Notes under the pieces: model-generated | What the model was told of the DNA's origin: nothing | What the model saw: only the letters and a program-made list of their open reading frames with translations | The model's database searches: none | Program-made: the position numbers and the translations under genes | Shown: positions 1-8,270 of the stretch, one piece after another | Position numbering within the stretch: the first letter of the stretch is position 1 | How the letters are laid out: the number at the start of each line of letters is the position of its first letter | Source of the DNA: Neorhizobium petrolearium | Lineage (GTDB): Bacteria; Pseudomonadota; Alphaproteobacteria; Rhizobiales; Rhizobiaceae | Length of the DNA: 64,000 bases | Assembly: GCF_017873175.1 (NCBI RefSeq) | Contig: NZ_JAGGJW010000001.1 | Coordinates: 620,001 to 684,000 of the forward strand | Direction: 5' to 3'

Positions 1-1456
1 TGTTTCCGGGCGCCAGGAACTTCAGCGAACCGCGACCGAAGGCAGGGTGCTTGTTGCGCAGCGCCAACATCCGCCGCGTCCAGTTGAGCAGCGAATGGGC
101 GTCGGCACTCTGGGCCTCGACGTTCAGGGCTTCGTAGCCATAGAGCGGGTCCATGATCGGTGGCAGCACCAGCTTCGCCGGGTCGGCCTTGGAAAAGCCG
201 CCATTGCGGTCCGGCGACCATTGCATCGGGGTCCTGACGCCATCACGGTCGCCGAGATAGATGTTGTCGCCCATGCCGATCTCGTCCCCGTAATAGAGGA
301 CCGGCGTGCCGGGCATGGAAAGAAGCAGCCCGTTCATGAGCTCCACGCGCCTGCGGTCGCGTTCCATCAGCGGTGATAGGCGGCGACGGATGCCGAGATT
401 GATGCGCGCACGGCGGTCAGCGGCATAGATGTTCCAGAGGTAGTCGCGTTCCTCGTCGGTCACCATTTCGAGCGTCAGTTCGTCATGGTTTCTGAGGAAG
501 ATCGCCCACTGGCAATTCTCCGGAATTTCCGGCGTCTGCCGCATTATGTCGGTGATCGGGAAGCGGTCTTCCTTGGCGATCGCCATGTACATGCGCGGCA
601 TCAGCGGGAAGTGGAAGGCCATGTGGCATTCGTCGCCATTGCCGAAATATTCGCTCGTATCCTCCGGCCATTGGTTCGCTTCGGCGAGCAGCATTCTGCC
701 CGGATGGGTGGAATCGAGCGCGGCGCGGATCTTCTTCAGGACGTCGTGCGTTTCCGGCAGGTTCTCGTTGATCGTACCCTCGCGCTCGACGAGGTAGGGG
801 ATCGCATCGAGCCGGAAGCCGTCTATGCCGGTCTCCAGCCAGAAGCGCATGATGCCGAGCAGTTCTTCGAGCACCAGCGGATTGTCGAAGTTGAGGTCCG
901 GCTGGTGCGAATAGAAACGGTGCCAGTAATAGGCCCCAGCGACCGGATCCCAGGTCCAGTTGGATTTCTCGGTGTCGAGGAAGATGATCCGCGTCTCCGG
1001 AAATTTGTGATCCGTGTCCGACCATACGTAGAAATCCCGTTCCGGCGACCCGGGCGGCGCATGCCGCGCCCTCTGGAACCAGGGATGCTGATCGGAAGTG
1101 TGGTTGATGACGAGTTCGATGATGACCCTGATACTCCGCTCGTGGGCTGCATCGACGAAGGCCTTAAACTCGTCCAGGGTGCCGTAATCCGGGCTGACAT
1201 TCGCGTAGTCGGCAATGTCGTATCCGTCGTCGCGGCGGGGGGAAGGAAAGAAAGGCAAAAGCCAGATCGCGTTGGCGCCGAGCGAGGCGATGTGGTCGAG
1301 CTTCTCGTGCAGGCCCTTGAAGTCGCCGATGCCGTCGCCGTTGGCGTCATAGAAGGACTTGATGTGGAGCTGGTAGATGATTGCGTCCTTGTACCACAGC
1401 GGGCCCGCCTCGTGGGGCTGAGCCTGGTTCTGGCCGCGAGTGGTCGTCATGTCCAT
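1..1456 (-). CDS. treS: Trehalose synthase / maltose alpha-D-glucosyltransferase, 3' part cut by window edge
   Basis: GH13 enzyme that interconverts maltose and trehalose in the cytosol, feeding the GlgE maltose-1-phosphate route. About 485 codons are visible. The N-terminus has the family's YKDAIIYQLHIKSF opening, then LVINHTSDQHPWF. The three catalytic acids of the GH13 fold are present: nucleophile D217 in GFRLDAIPYL, acid/base E259 in LLAEANQW and D325 in FLRNHDE. The start at 1456 (MDMTTT) is chosen because AGGGAGG lies about seven bases upstream; a second ATG two codons later is possible. It follows glgE on the same strand with a 13-base gap, so they are probably one operon. In rhizobia TreS is often fused to a maltokinase domain; whether that holds here lies outside the window. 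Confidence 0.95.
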   Translation of the reverse strand, partial: MDMTTTRGQNQAQPHEAGPLWYKDAIIYQLHIKSFYDANGDGIGDFKGLHEKLDHIASLGANAIWLLPFFPSPRRDDGYDIADYANVSPDYGTLDEFKAFVDAAHERSIRVIIELVINHTSDQHPWFQRARHAPPGSPERDFYVWSDTDHKFPETRIIFLDTEKSNWTWDPVAGAYYWHRFYSHQPDLNFDNPLVLEELLGIMRFWLETGIDGFRLDAIPYLVEREGTINENLPETHDVLKKIRAALDSTHPGRMLLAEANQWPEDTSEYFGNGDECHMAFHFPLMPRMYMAIAKEDRFPITDIMRQTPEIPENCQWAIFLRNHDELTLEMVTDEERDYLWNIYAADRRARINLGIRRRLSPLMERDRRRVELMNGLLLSMPGTPVLYYGDEIGMGDNIYLGDRDGVRTPMQWSPDRNGGFSKADPAKLVLPPIMDPLYGYEALNVEAQSADAHSLLNWTRRMLALRNKHPAFGRGSLKFLAPGN

Positions 1457-1469
1457 TTGCTTTCCTCCC

Positions 1470-4400
1470 TTATCTCACGCGCCAGATTGCAAAGGGCGGT
1501 CCTGCATGAGGATCGAGCCTGATCCTCTGCATCTTGCCGGCTAAGGTGAACCTGTGCCCGGTGATCAGGTCTTCGAGATCAAGTGCCGCATGGTCGGGTA
1601 GGTTCCATGACCAGAGCGGAATTTCGACATCCGCTTCGTGGGCATTGTAGGGATCGAGGTTCACCGCGATCAGCAGGACGTTCTCCCGTCCCGCGCTCGC
1701 CCTCTCATAGAACATGATGTTGTCGTTCCAGGCGGTGAGACGCTGGATGCCGAGATGCGAGTGCAGCGCCGGGTTCTCGCGGCGGATCCGGTTGAGCATG
1801 GTGATCTCGGACTTGATGTTGCCCGGTCGGTCATAATCCCAGGCGCGAATCTCGTATTTCTCCGAATCCGCATATTCCTTGCGCTTGGCATCTGGCCTGC
1901 CTTCGCAGAGTTCGAAGCCGTTATAGACGCCCCAGAGGCCGGAAAGCGTCGCTGCGAGCGCGGCGCGGATGAGATAAGCCGGGCGTGGCGCGTTCTGCAG
2001 GAAATCCGGGTTGATATCGTGCGTGTTGACGAAGAAATGCGGCCGGAAGAAATCCTTCGGCTCTTCGGTGGTGATCTCGCGCATATACTCTTCGAGTTCC
2101 CACTTGGCGTTGCGCCAGGTGAAATAAGTATAGGATTGCGAGAAACCGATCTTGGCGAGCCGGTACATGACCTTCGGCTTGGTGAAGGCCTCCGACAGGA
2201 AGACCACGTCGGGGTGTCGCGAGCGGATATCGGCGATCAGCCACTCCCAGAACGGGAAGGGCTTGGTGTGCGGATTGTCGACGCGGAAGAGTTTGACACC
2301 CTGGTCCACCCATTTCTGCACCACGTCGCGCAACTCGATCCAGAGCGACGGGGCGGCGTCGCAGGCATAGAAATCGACATTGACGATGTCCTCGTATTTC
2401 TTCGGCGGGTTTTCCGCATAGCGGATCGTGCCGTCCGGCCGCCAGTCGAACCAGCCGGGATGTTCCTTCAGCCAGGGATGATCGGGTGAGCACTGGATCG
2501 CGAGGTCGAGAGCGATTTCGAGGCCATGCTCCTTTGCGGCGTCTATCAGCCGGCGGAAATCTTCGAACGTTCCGAGCTCGGGGTGGACCGCGTCGTGCCC
2601 GCCCGCTTCCGAGCCGATCGCATAGGGGCTGCCGGGATCTTCCGGTGCTGCCCGCAGGCTGTTGTTCTTGCCCTTGCGGTTCGTCTTGCCGATTGGATGG
2701 ATCGGCGGGAAGTAGAGCACGTCGAAGCCCATCTCCCGGATCGCCGGCAGGCGACGGACGACGTCATCAAACGTGCCGTGTCGGTCCGGATCGCCGCTCT
2801 GGGAGCGCGGAAAAATCTGGTACCAGCTTGCGAATGCAGCTGCCGTGCGCTCTGCGTCGACCGGGATGACCTGGGAGCGTACGCAATGCGGCTTGCGGTC
2901 GGCTTCCGCCATGAGTTCGGCTGTTTCTGCCGCCAGCAGGATTTCCGTGCGCCGGGAATCCTGCACCTCCGTCAGCTCGTCAAACAGAGCTTGCAGCCGC
3001 GTCTTGATCTGGCCGGATGCATGGTCGAGCGCATCGAGCACGAGGTTGATGCCTTCCTGGATTTCCAGGCGAAGATCGAGCCGCGCCTCGTGCTTCTTGG
3101 TGAACTCGTAGCGGAAGATGGCAAAGGTACTGCGCCAGCCCTCGACCACGAATTCATGCCGCCCCATGCGTCTCAGTGTGAATTCGGCCTGCCAGCGATC
3201 GTTTTCGATAAGCTGCATGCGGACTTCATGCCAGTTCTCATCATCGGCCGCACGCCAGAGCAGGGCCGCCGAAAGCGGATCGTGTCCATCACTGAAAATG
3301 TCGGCCTCGACTTTCACGGTCTCACCGACGACACGCTTGACGACGAAGCGTCCGTCATCGACCGAAGGCGTGATCTTTTCGATCGCAAGGCGCGGTGAAG
3401 CTGCAGCCTCCTGGGCGGTCGGCACCGGGACGGCATCCACGACCGGGACGGATGATCGGCCCTCGAAGATGCGCAGTTCGCCAGGCCTCAGCTCGATCTC
3501 AGGGGCGAAGACTTCATTTTCGTCATCCAGTGCGGTCAGCGGCAGGAAAGAGGAGGCGGCTTCGCGTAATACGTTGAAGGGTGCGTTGGTCACCTTGCGC
3601 AGGTCGCGATTAAGCACCACGACGCGGATTTTCTGCGAGGCACGCAGATCCTCCTGATCCGTCTGCAGCAGTGCGACGGCCGGGGTTTGGCTGGTGGAGA
3701 TGAGCCTCAGCGGTTGGCGGGCAAAACCGGCGACAGTCTTGTTCGTGCTGGCGTTGACCGCGCGGATGTCGCCCGAAAGATCGAACGCGCCTTGATCCTG
3801 CAGGCCGCGCAGGCCTAACCCGTCACCGTGCAAAGGGTCGAGCGGCACGGCCGCACCATATTCGAAGCCCATCGGGATCATCAGTCCGCTTGCAAAGGTC
3901 GAAGCGAGCTTCAGCGCCCGGATCGCCTTGCGCTGCAGCACCTCGCAGCTGTCCGTGCCATGCGCCATGCGTTTGCCGTACGGCGCTTCCGGGAAGGTGA
4001 TCTGGTAGCCGATCTGCCGCTGGATCTGGTATTCATCCATGATCCAGCGTTCTTCGAGATTCCACCAGGCGAAGGACGAGAAGCTGCCATCGAAGCCGGC
4101 GCCCTTGAGGGCCTTCCGATCCTCGAAGGCGCTGCCAGGCGTCCAGGCAAGGAAGGTTGTTTCCGGCGCTGCTCTGCGGGTCGAAACGATGAGGTTGTAC
4201 CACGCCTCCGGCGCAACGCGGCCGATCCCCAGGCAGCGGAAGCCGGCGATGCCAAGGCCGGCGAGCCACGCCATGCGGTTGCGCCAATCCTCGATATGAC
4301 GGGTTTCGCTCAGGAAATCGATGCGGCGGCTCAGGCTTTCCTGCGGCACTGCGCGGGGGTCTGCGGCGATCGGGCGGGCATGTTCATCATCGGCCACTCG

Positions 4401-4721
4401 ATCGATGACGAGATCGAGCATCAGTTTAAGATCCTGCGCCCGGGCCACTTCGATCAGCGCTTTGAACCCATCCTCGACGGAGGTACCCAATTCGAGCTCC
4501 GGGTCGAGCCGGTCGAAGTTCCTCGTCACGAAGATGCTGGCATTGCGGCCGCGTGCGAAAAGGGGAGCGGTCAGCACAGTGTCGAAGCCGAGGTCTTTGG
4601 CATGCGCAAAGACTTCACGCCAGGCATCCAGGCCTTTCAGCATCAACGGATGAACGTAATAAATCTGCGGTGGCAGTTGCGAGAGCGAGGTCCGTGAGGC
4701 GAATTGGGGGCGCGTGTTCAT
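1470..4721 (-). CDS. glgE: Alpha-1,4-glucan:maltose-1-phosphate maltosyltransferase (GlgE) with extra N-terminal pseudo-GH13 domain
   Basis: Extends alpha-1,4-glucans using maltose-1-phosphate. The chosen start gives 1083 residues, against roughly 700 in actinobacterial GlgE. The C-terminal two thirds (from about residue 445) is GlgE proper, with nucleophile D815 (LFRVDNPHTKPF), acid/base E844 (FLSEAFTKPK) and D902 (NTHDINPDF). Their 29-residue first spacing matches the characterised enzymes as I recall them. The first roughly 440 residues resemble a second GH13 barrel, but the nucleophile motif reads GFRCLG instead of GFRLDA, so this domain looks catalytically dead. I place the start at the ATG at 4721 (MNTRPQ), with AAGG upstream. 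The reading frame stays open to 4973, but that part crosses the terminator of the next gene and is not protein-like. treS follows directly. Confidence 0.93.
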   Translation of the reverse strand: MNTRPQFASRTSLSQLPPQIYYVHPLMLKGLDAWREVFAHAKDLGFDTVLTAPLFARGRNASIFVTRNFDRLDPELELGTSVEDGFKALIEVARAQDLKLMLDLVIDRVADDEHARPIAADPRAVPQESLSRRIDFLSETRHIEDWRNRMAWLAGLGIAGFRCLGIGRVAPEAWYNLIVSTRRAAPETTFLAWTPGSAFEDRKALKGAGFDGSFSSFAWWNLEERWIMDEYQIQRQIGYQITFPEAPYGKRMAHGTDSCEVLQRKAIRALKLASTFASGLMIPMGFEYGAAVPLDPLHGDGLGLRGLQDQGAFDLSGDIRAVNASTNKTVAGFARQPLRLISTSQTPAVALLQTDQEDLRASQKIRVVVLNRDLRKVTNAPFNVLREAASSFLPLTALDDENEVFAPEIELRPGELRIFEGRSSVPVVDAVPVPTAQEAAASPRLAIEKITPSVDDGRFVVKRVVGETVKVEADIFSDGHDPLSAALLWRAADDENWHEVRMQLIENDRWQAEFTLRRMGRHEFVVEGWRSTFAIFRYEFTKKHEARLDLRLEIQEGINLVLDALDHASGQIKTRLQALFDELTEVQDSRRTEILLAAETAELMAEADRKPHCVRSQVIPVDAERTAAAFASWYQIFPRSQSGDPDRHGTFDDVVRRLPAIREMGFDVLYFPPIHPIGKTNRKGKNNSLRAAPEDPGSPYAIGSEAGGHDAVHPELGTFEDFRRLIDAAKEHGLEIALDLAIQCSPDHPWLKEHPGWFDWRPDGTIRYAENPPKKYEDIVNVDFYACDAAPSLWIELRDVVQKWVDQGVKLFRVDNPHTKPFPFWEWLIADIRSRHPDVVFLSEAFTKPKVMYRLAKIGFSQSYTYFTWRNAKWELEEYMREITTEEPKDFFRPHFFVNTHDINPDFLQNAPRPAYLIRAALAATLSGLWGVYNGFELCEGRPDAKRKEYADSEKYEIRAWDYDRPGNIKSEITMLNRIRRENPALHSHLGIQRLTAWNDNIMFYERASAGRENVLLIAVNLDPYNAHEADVEIPLWSWNLPDHAALDLEDLITGHRFTLAGKMQRIRLDPHAGPPFAIWRVR

Positions 4722-4903
4722 CGGTTGTACCTTGCCGTAGACTTTTGCGTGTAACTCCAAGGCAGGGAGGCTTGTTCCGGCAAAATCGGTACTGAATTTC
4801 ACTTCCCGCCGGAAAACGGCAGGAGGGATGACGATCACAGGTTGTTCAGAATCGGCACTAGTCGGAGCGGTGCCCAGAGAAGGAGCAGCTAATTTCCCAG
4901 AAA

Positions 4904-4957
4904 GCAAAAAGCAAAAAGCAAAAAGCAAAAAGGGCCGAAGATTATCTTCGGCCCTTT
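4904..4957 (-). terminator. Rho-independent terminator of the TctC-type gene, with 7-bp tandem repeat tail
   Basis: A near-perfect inverted repeat (4930-4942 with 4944-4956, GGGCCGAAGAT arms) lies 27 bases past the stop of the minus-strand gene ending at 4984. In minus-strand reading it is followed by four exact copies of TTTTTGC (4904-4931 on the plus strand as GCAAAAA). This gives a T-rich tail interrupted every seven bases. Confidence 0.85.
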
Positions 4958-4983
4958 CCGCCTCCGTCCCCACGAAGCTCTGC

Positions 4984-5964
4984 TTATTGTTTCTCGATCT
5001 TTCCGATCTTCGCCCACTCTTCCCAGCGCTTCACGTCCATGGTCGCATAGTCGAGAGTGGCCTGCGGGCTGTCGAGCGTCATCGGCTCACCACCATTGGT
5101 GCCGACGAACTTACGGGCATCGTCGCTGGTGGTGACCTCTGTCATGACCTTGTGCATCTTTTCGAGGATCGGTTTGGGCGTGCCTTTGGGTGCGGCCAGG
5201 ACCCACCAGATACGCACGTCCACATTCGGCACGCCTTCTTCCTCAAAAGTCGGGATATCCGGGACCGATGAAATGCGCTTTGCCGTGCTGACGGCAAGGA
5301 TGCGCAACGTGCCGTCACGCGAGCGGGCCAGCCCGAAGACCGGATCACCGACCATGTAGTCGATCGCCCCGCTTGAAAAATCGTTCAGCGTATCTGCGCT
5401 GGTCTTGTAGCGCACCTGCAGGGTATCGAGACCGCCGGCATTGGCCTTGTACATCTCGGCAAGAATGGTCGCCGGAAAGTTCGGCGTGGCATAGGATGCC
5501 TTGTCGCCTTTTTCCTTCATCGCCTTGGTCAGGTCGGAAATATGCATATAGGGGGACTTGGCGTTCACCAGCATCATGAATGCCTGGCTGAAGACCGGGG
5601 CGACGTAGTCGAAATCCTTGAGCGGATCGTAGGGCGGATTCTGGAAGACGTGCGGAGCAGCGGTGAATTGGTCGGCGCTGCCGATCAGCATCGTATAACC
5701 GTCCGGTTTCGCGTTCTTCAGCGCGACGACCGAAAGGCTTCCGAGACCGCCCGGCTTGTTCTCGACGATGACGGTCTGCTTGAGTGCCTCTTCGAGCTTC
5801 CTTGCGAAAAAGCGGGCATAGACATCCGCACCGCTGCCGGCGGGGAAGCCTGCAATCAGCGTGATCTGTCTGCTGGGATAATTATCCTCGTCAGCGCGCG
5901 CGCCACCCGCTGACAGGCATGCGGAAAACATCAGCGCCAGAGCGCCTGCGAAAAAGCGGTTCAC
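4984..5964 (-). CDS. Tripartite tricarboxylate transporter substrate-binding protein (Bug/TctC family)
   Basis: Periplasmic solute-binding protein of 326 residues. It opens with a signal peptide (about residues 1-24, ending GGARADE) and the family hallmark YPSRQITLIAGFPAGSGADVYARF. Typical downstream blocks are VENKPGG, DGYTMLIG, NPPYDPLKDFDYV and a C-terminal WEEWAK segment. The start is GTG at 5964 with AGGAGGAG six bases upstream. Bug proteins normally bind small carboxylates and work with TctA/TctB membrane subunits; none is next to it, so it is an orphan receptor, as is common in this expanded family. The ligand cannot be told from sequence. It is likely monocistronic, given its own terminator. 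Confidence 0.9.
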   Translation of the reverse strand: MNRFFAGALALMFSACLSAGGARADEDNYPSRQITLIAGFPAGSGADVYARFFARKLEEALKQTVIVENKPGGLGSLSVVALKNAKPDGYTMLIGSADQFTAAPHVFQNPPYDPLKDFDYVAPVFSQAFMMLVNAKSPYMHISDLTKAMKEKGDKASYATPNFPATILAEMYKANAGGLDTLQVRYKTSADTLNDFSSGAIDYMVGDPVFGLARSRDGTLRILAVSTAKRISSVPDIPTFEEEGVPNVDVRIWWVLAAPKGTPKPILEKMHKVMTEVTTSDDARKFVGTNGGEPMTLDSPQATLDYATMDVKRWEEWAKIGKIEKQ

Positions 5965-6178
5965 TGCACTCTCCTCCTAGAGACAGTCCGGCACATCACG
6001 GGCGAGGCCGGGTGGCATGACGCGAAACAGTCTCCTCCCGTTCGCGCTCCGGTATAAGGTAGCCATATATTTTGAGGAGCGTCAAACACTCTCCCTGCGG
6101 GAAAATGCGCTCCGGCTTAAATCTAATGGCCTGAGCGGGTCCGCTTATGACATCGTTTGCCGATACTCGTTTTCTGGC

Positions 6179-6739
6179 CTATCGGCGTGCCCAGAACCGC
6201 TTCAGCGCGCCGTTCTCGCCTTCCACCGGATCTGTGTCGGGAATCGGAAGAAGTGCAATTTTTTGCAGTTGGGCCTCGCTTGCCGGGCTGGTCTGGATAT
6301 CCGGATGCTGGCCGGGTGGATAGGCGCCTACCACCAGGAAATCGCGGCTCGCATCGATCCGCTTGTGGCCGGTTCCCGCCGGCAGCACGAGGCAATCGCC
6401 GGCGTTGACGCTGAGTTCCACGCCATCCGGCCCGCCGATCAGAAGCCGGGCCCGGCCGGCGGCGATGCCTAGCACTTCGTGGGCTCCGGTATGGTAATGC
6501 TGGTAATCGAAAACACCGTTGCGCCAGGTTCCCTGCCAGCCATTCTCGCTGAAGCACGTCTCGAACTTGGGTGCCATCTCGCCTTCTGCGGGGATCGCGT
6601 TGCGATAGATGAGCACCGGCAGGCTCGGATGGTTCGGCACTTGGCCGCTGGGTTCAAAGAAGATGATGTCGATGGTCATGGTAGCGGCGGGTGCGGCAGG
6701 ATCAAGGCTCGGCGGCACGGTTTTAATGCTTCGGGTCAT
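6179..6739 (-). CDS. Cupin-domain protein (YjlB-like)
   Basis: A 186-residue soluble protein with one cupin barrel. Motif 1 reads HYHTGAHEVLGIAAGRARLLIGG and motif 2 reads GDCLVLPAGTGHKRI, supplying the usual His/Glu metal ligands. The central NGWQGTWRNGVFDYQHYH segment is typical of the YjlB-like group. The function of that group is unknown; a metal-dependent enzyme or sugar-binding role is possible. The start at 6739 has AAGGA nine bases upstream and overlaps the preceding DUF3175 gene by 17 bases, suggesting co-transcription. An alternative start at 6679 (MTIDIIFF) would remove 20 poorly conserved residues. Confidence 0.75.
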   Translation of the reverse strand: MTRSIKTVPPSLDPAAPAATMTIDIIFFEPSGQVPNHPSLPVLIYRNAIPAEGEMAPKFETCFSENGWQGTWRNGVFDYQHYHTGAHEVLGIAAGRARLLIGGPDGVELSVNAGDCLVLPAGTGHKRIDASRDFLVVGAYPPGQHPDIQTSPASEAQLQKIALLPIPDTDPVEGENGALKRFWARR

Positions 6740-7013
6740 GGCCGAAATCCTTGCGCAACTCGTCCTTGGCTTTTTCCAGCGTCACGCGCCGTGATTTGGT
6801 AAGCTGGCCGCCGGCGCGATTGATATAGAAAGTCAGCATCGACATGGCCGATCGGAAGGGGTTCGACTTGCGCCTCTCGCTGGTTTCGGCCGAATGTTTC
6901 AGCGAATCTGCAATCTTCTTGGGGCTGCGCGATTTGAACACGCCTTCCTGAAGATCCATGGCATGACTGTGTTCAGTCACATCCTGCGACCATTTCTTTT
7001 TCTTCTTGGGCAT
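6723..7013 (-). CDS. DUF3175 domain protein
   Basis: A 96-residue, highly basic protein with a lysine run at the N-terminus (MPKKKKKW) and the conserved block FKSRSPKKIADSLKHSAE, followed by NPFRSAMSMLTFYINRAG and a terminal KAKDELRKDFG. This matches the DUF3175 family, which has no known function. Its composition suggests nucleic-acid or ribosome association, but that is inference. The start is the ATG at 7013, which has GGGAGG six bases upstream; a TTG one codon earlier is less likely. It probably shares a transcript with the cupin gene downstream. Confidence 0.75.
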   Translation of the reverse strand: MPKKKKKWSQDVTEHSHAMDLQEGVFKSRSPKKIADSLKHSAETSERRKSNPFRSAMSMLTFYINRAGGQLTKSRRVTLEKAKDELRKDFGHDPKH

Positions 7014-7076
7014 CAAAGCCTCCCGCGAAAGGTTGGAATGCTTCCAAACCTGTCCCGCACGGCAAGGTTCCCATGT

Positions 7077-8069
7077 CTATCGCAAGGCAGCCGTCGTGTT
7101 CCGCACCACGAGATGGGTTTCCAATACATAGCGCACATCATGTATGGCGCGTGATTGCAGCATGTCGAGCAGCAGCGAGACGGCAACGCGGCCTGCTTCC
7201 ATCGAACGGTTGGAAACGGAAGTGAGGGCCGGATAAGTGACGGCTCCGAGCACGTCGTCGCAACCGATCAGGCTGAAATCGCCGGGCACGCCCACATGTT
7301 TTTCGGCAAGGCCGGCAAGCACGCCCTGTGCCGTCAGGTCGTCAAATGCGATCGCCGCCGTTGCCCCGGTTGAAAGGATCGCACCGACGGCATTGCGTCC
7401 GGAATTGTAGCTCGGCAGCACGGCCGGCACTGTCTCGGCCTCGATGCCCAGGCTGGATGCGGCGGCCCGCACGGCGGAACGCCGCTGCTTGTTCGACCAG
7501 GAGGTTGAGGGACCGCTGACATAGACGATCTTGCGATGCCCGAGCCTGGCCAAATGTTCCACTGCCTCGCGCACGCCGGAACCGCTGTCGATCAGCACGC
7601 GGGGAATGCCGTCGAGGTCGCGGTTTATCAATACGAGCGGCAATTTTCCGGCATGGGCGCGGATGCGCTCGTCGGAAAGACGCGAGGAGGCGAGCACGAG
7701 CCCCTCCACCTGGCCCGCGAACCGGCCGACCAGCTTGTCCTCCTGCTTGGGGTTCTCTTCCGTATTGCCGAGGAAGATGCAGAAGTCGGAGCGGTCGGCT
7801 TCCAGCTGGGCAGCCCGGATCATCGGCGGGAAAAAAGGATTGGCGATATCCGGCACAATCAGCCCGACATTGCCGTGGCGGCCGGTGCTGAGCGCCCGTG
7901 CCGTATGGTTCGGCACGTAGCCGAGCGCTTCCGCCGCCTTCATGATCCGCTCGACCGTTTCGGGCGAGAGCATGTCCGGCCGCGTGAAGGCGCGCGAGAC
8001 GCTGGAACGCGCCACGCCGGCCGCCTCCGCGACTTGGCTGATGGTGACGCCCTTGGCTCGCTTGATCAT
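7077..8069 (-). CDS. LacI-family transcriptional repressor of the adjacent amino-sugar cluster
   Basis: A 330-residue regulator with an N-terminal LacI helix-turn-helix (VTISQVAEAAGVARSSVSRAF, about residues 8-28), the hinge region LGYVPNHTARALSTGR, and a periplasmic-binding-protein-like effector domain (VGLIVPDIANPFFPP; DGIPRVLIDSG; FDDLTAQGVL). The start at 8069 (MIKRAKG) is chosen because the HTH begins there; the upstream open frame reads through the operator and is not protein-like. It is divergent from the nagB-like gene. Two near-identical 16-18 bp palindromes centred on CCGG (8162-8179 and 12270-12285) are the obvious candidate binding sites. The likely effector is a pathway sugar phosphate or the imported sugar; this is inference. 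Confidence 0.92.
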   Translation of the reverse strand: MIKRAKGVTISQVAEAAGVARSSVSRAFTRPDMLSPETVERIMKAAEALGYVPNHTARALSTGRHGNVGLIVPDIANPFFPPMIRAAQLEADRSDFCIFLGNTEENPKQEDKLVGRFAGQVEGLVLASSRLSDERIRAHAGKLPLVLINRDLDGIPRVLIDSGSGVREAVEHLARLGHRKIVYVSGPSTSWSNKQRRSAVRAAASSLGIEAETVPAVLPSYNSGRNAVGAILSTGATAAIAFDDLTAQGVLAGLAEKHVGVPGDFSLIGCDDVLGAVTYPALTSVSNRSMEAGRVAVSLLLDMLQSRAIHDVRYVLETHLVVRNTTAALR

Positions 8070-8157
8070 GGATTCTGGAAACTCGCCCGTTTTGAACCCG
8101 ACTACCACGAATCCTGAAGCTCCATCAATTCGAGCCCGAAGACTGCCATTCCTCCAC

Positions 8158-8186
8158 TTGACATGCAACCGGTTGCATGAAAATCT
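8158..8186 (+). promoter_or_regulatory. Promoter with LacI-type operator upstream of the enzyme genes
   Basis: TTGACA at 8158-8163 is overlapped by the perfect 18-bp palindrome CATGCAACCGGTTGCATG (8162-8179). The central CG and two-fold symmetry are typical of LacI-family operators. The -10 element is not clear (AAATCT at 17-bp spacing). A second copy with the same TTGACA fusion lies at 12265-12285. Binding here would block RNA polymerase directly. Confidence 0.8.
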
Positions 8187-8216
8187 TTCGCCAACAAGAA
8201 AAGGGGACGGTATCGG

Positions 8217-8270
8217 ATGCGGAGGCGCATCTCCCGGTCGCCTGAGATGAGGATATGGAGACCGCGTTGA
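8217..8270 (+). other. Possible 17-residue Arg-rich leader ORF before the nagB-like gene
   Basis: An ATG at 8217 follows AAGGGGA and opens a 17-codon frame (MRRRISRSPEMRIWRPR) ending in TGA at 8270, 16 bases inside the nagB-like gene in another frame. The nagB-like ATG at 8255 has only a poorly spaced Shine-Dalgarno sequence, so translation could be coupled. This may equally be chance. Confidence 0.25.

Noticed and set aside
3828..4697. 289-residue plus-strand frame within glgE
   Set aside because: Shadow of the GlgE N-terminal domain, with no coherent motif.
7014..7016. TTG start one codon before the DUF3175 ATG
   Set aside because: The ATG at 7013 has the better Shine-Dalgarno spacing from GGGAGG.
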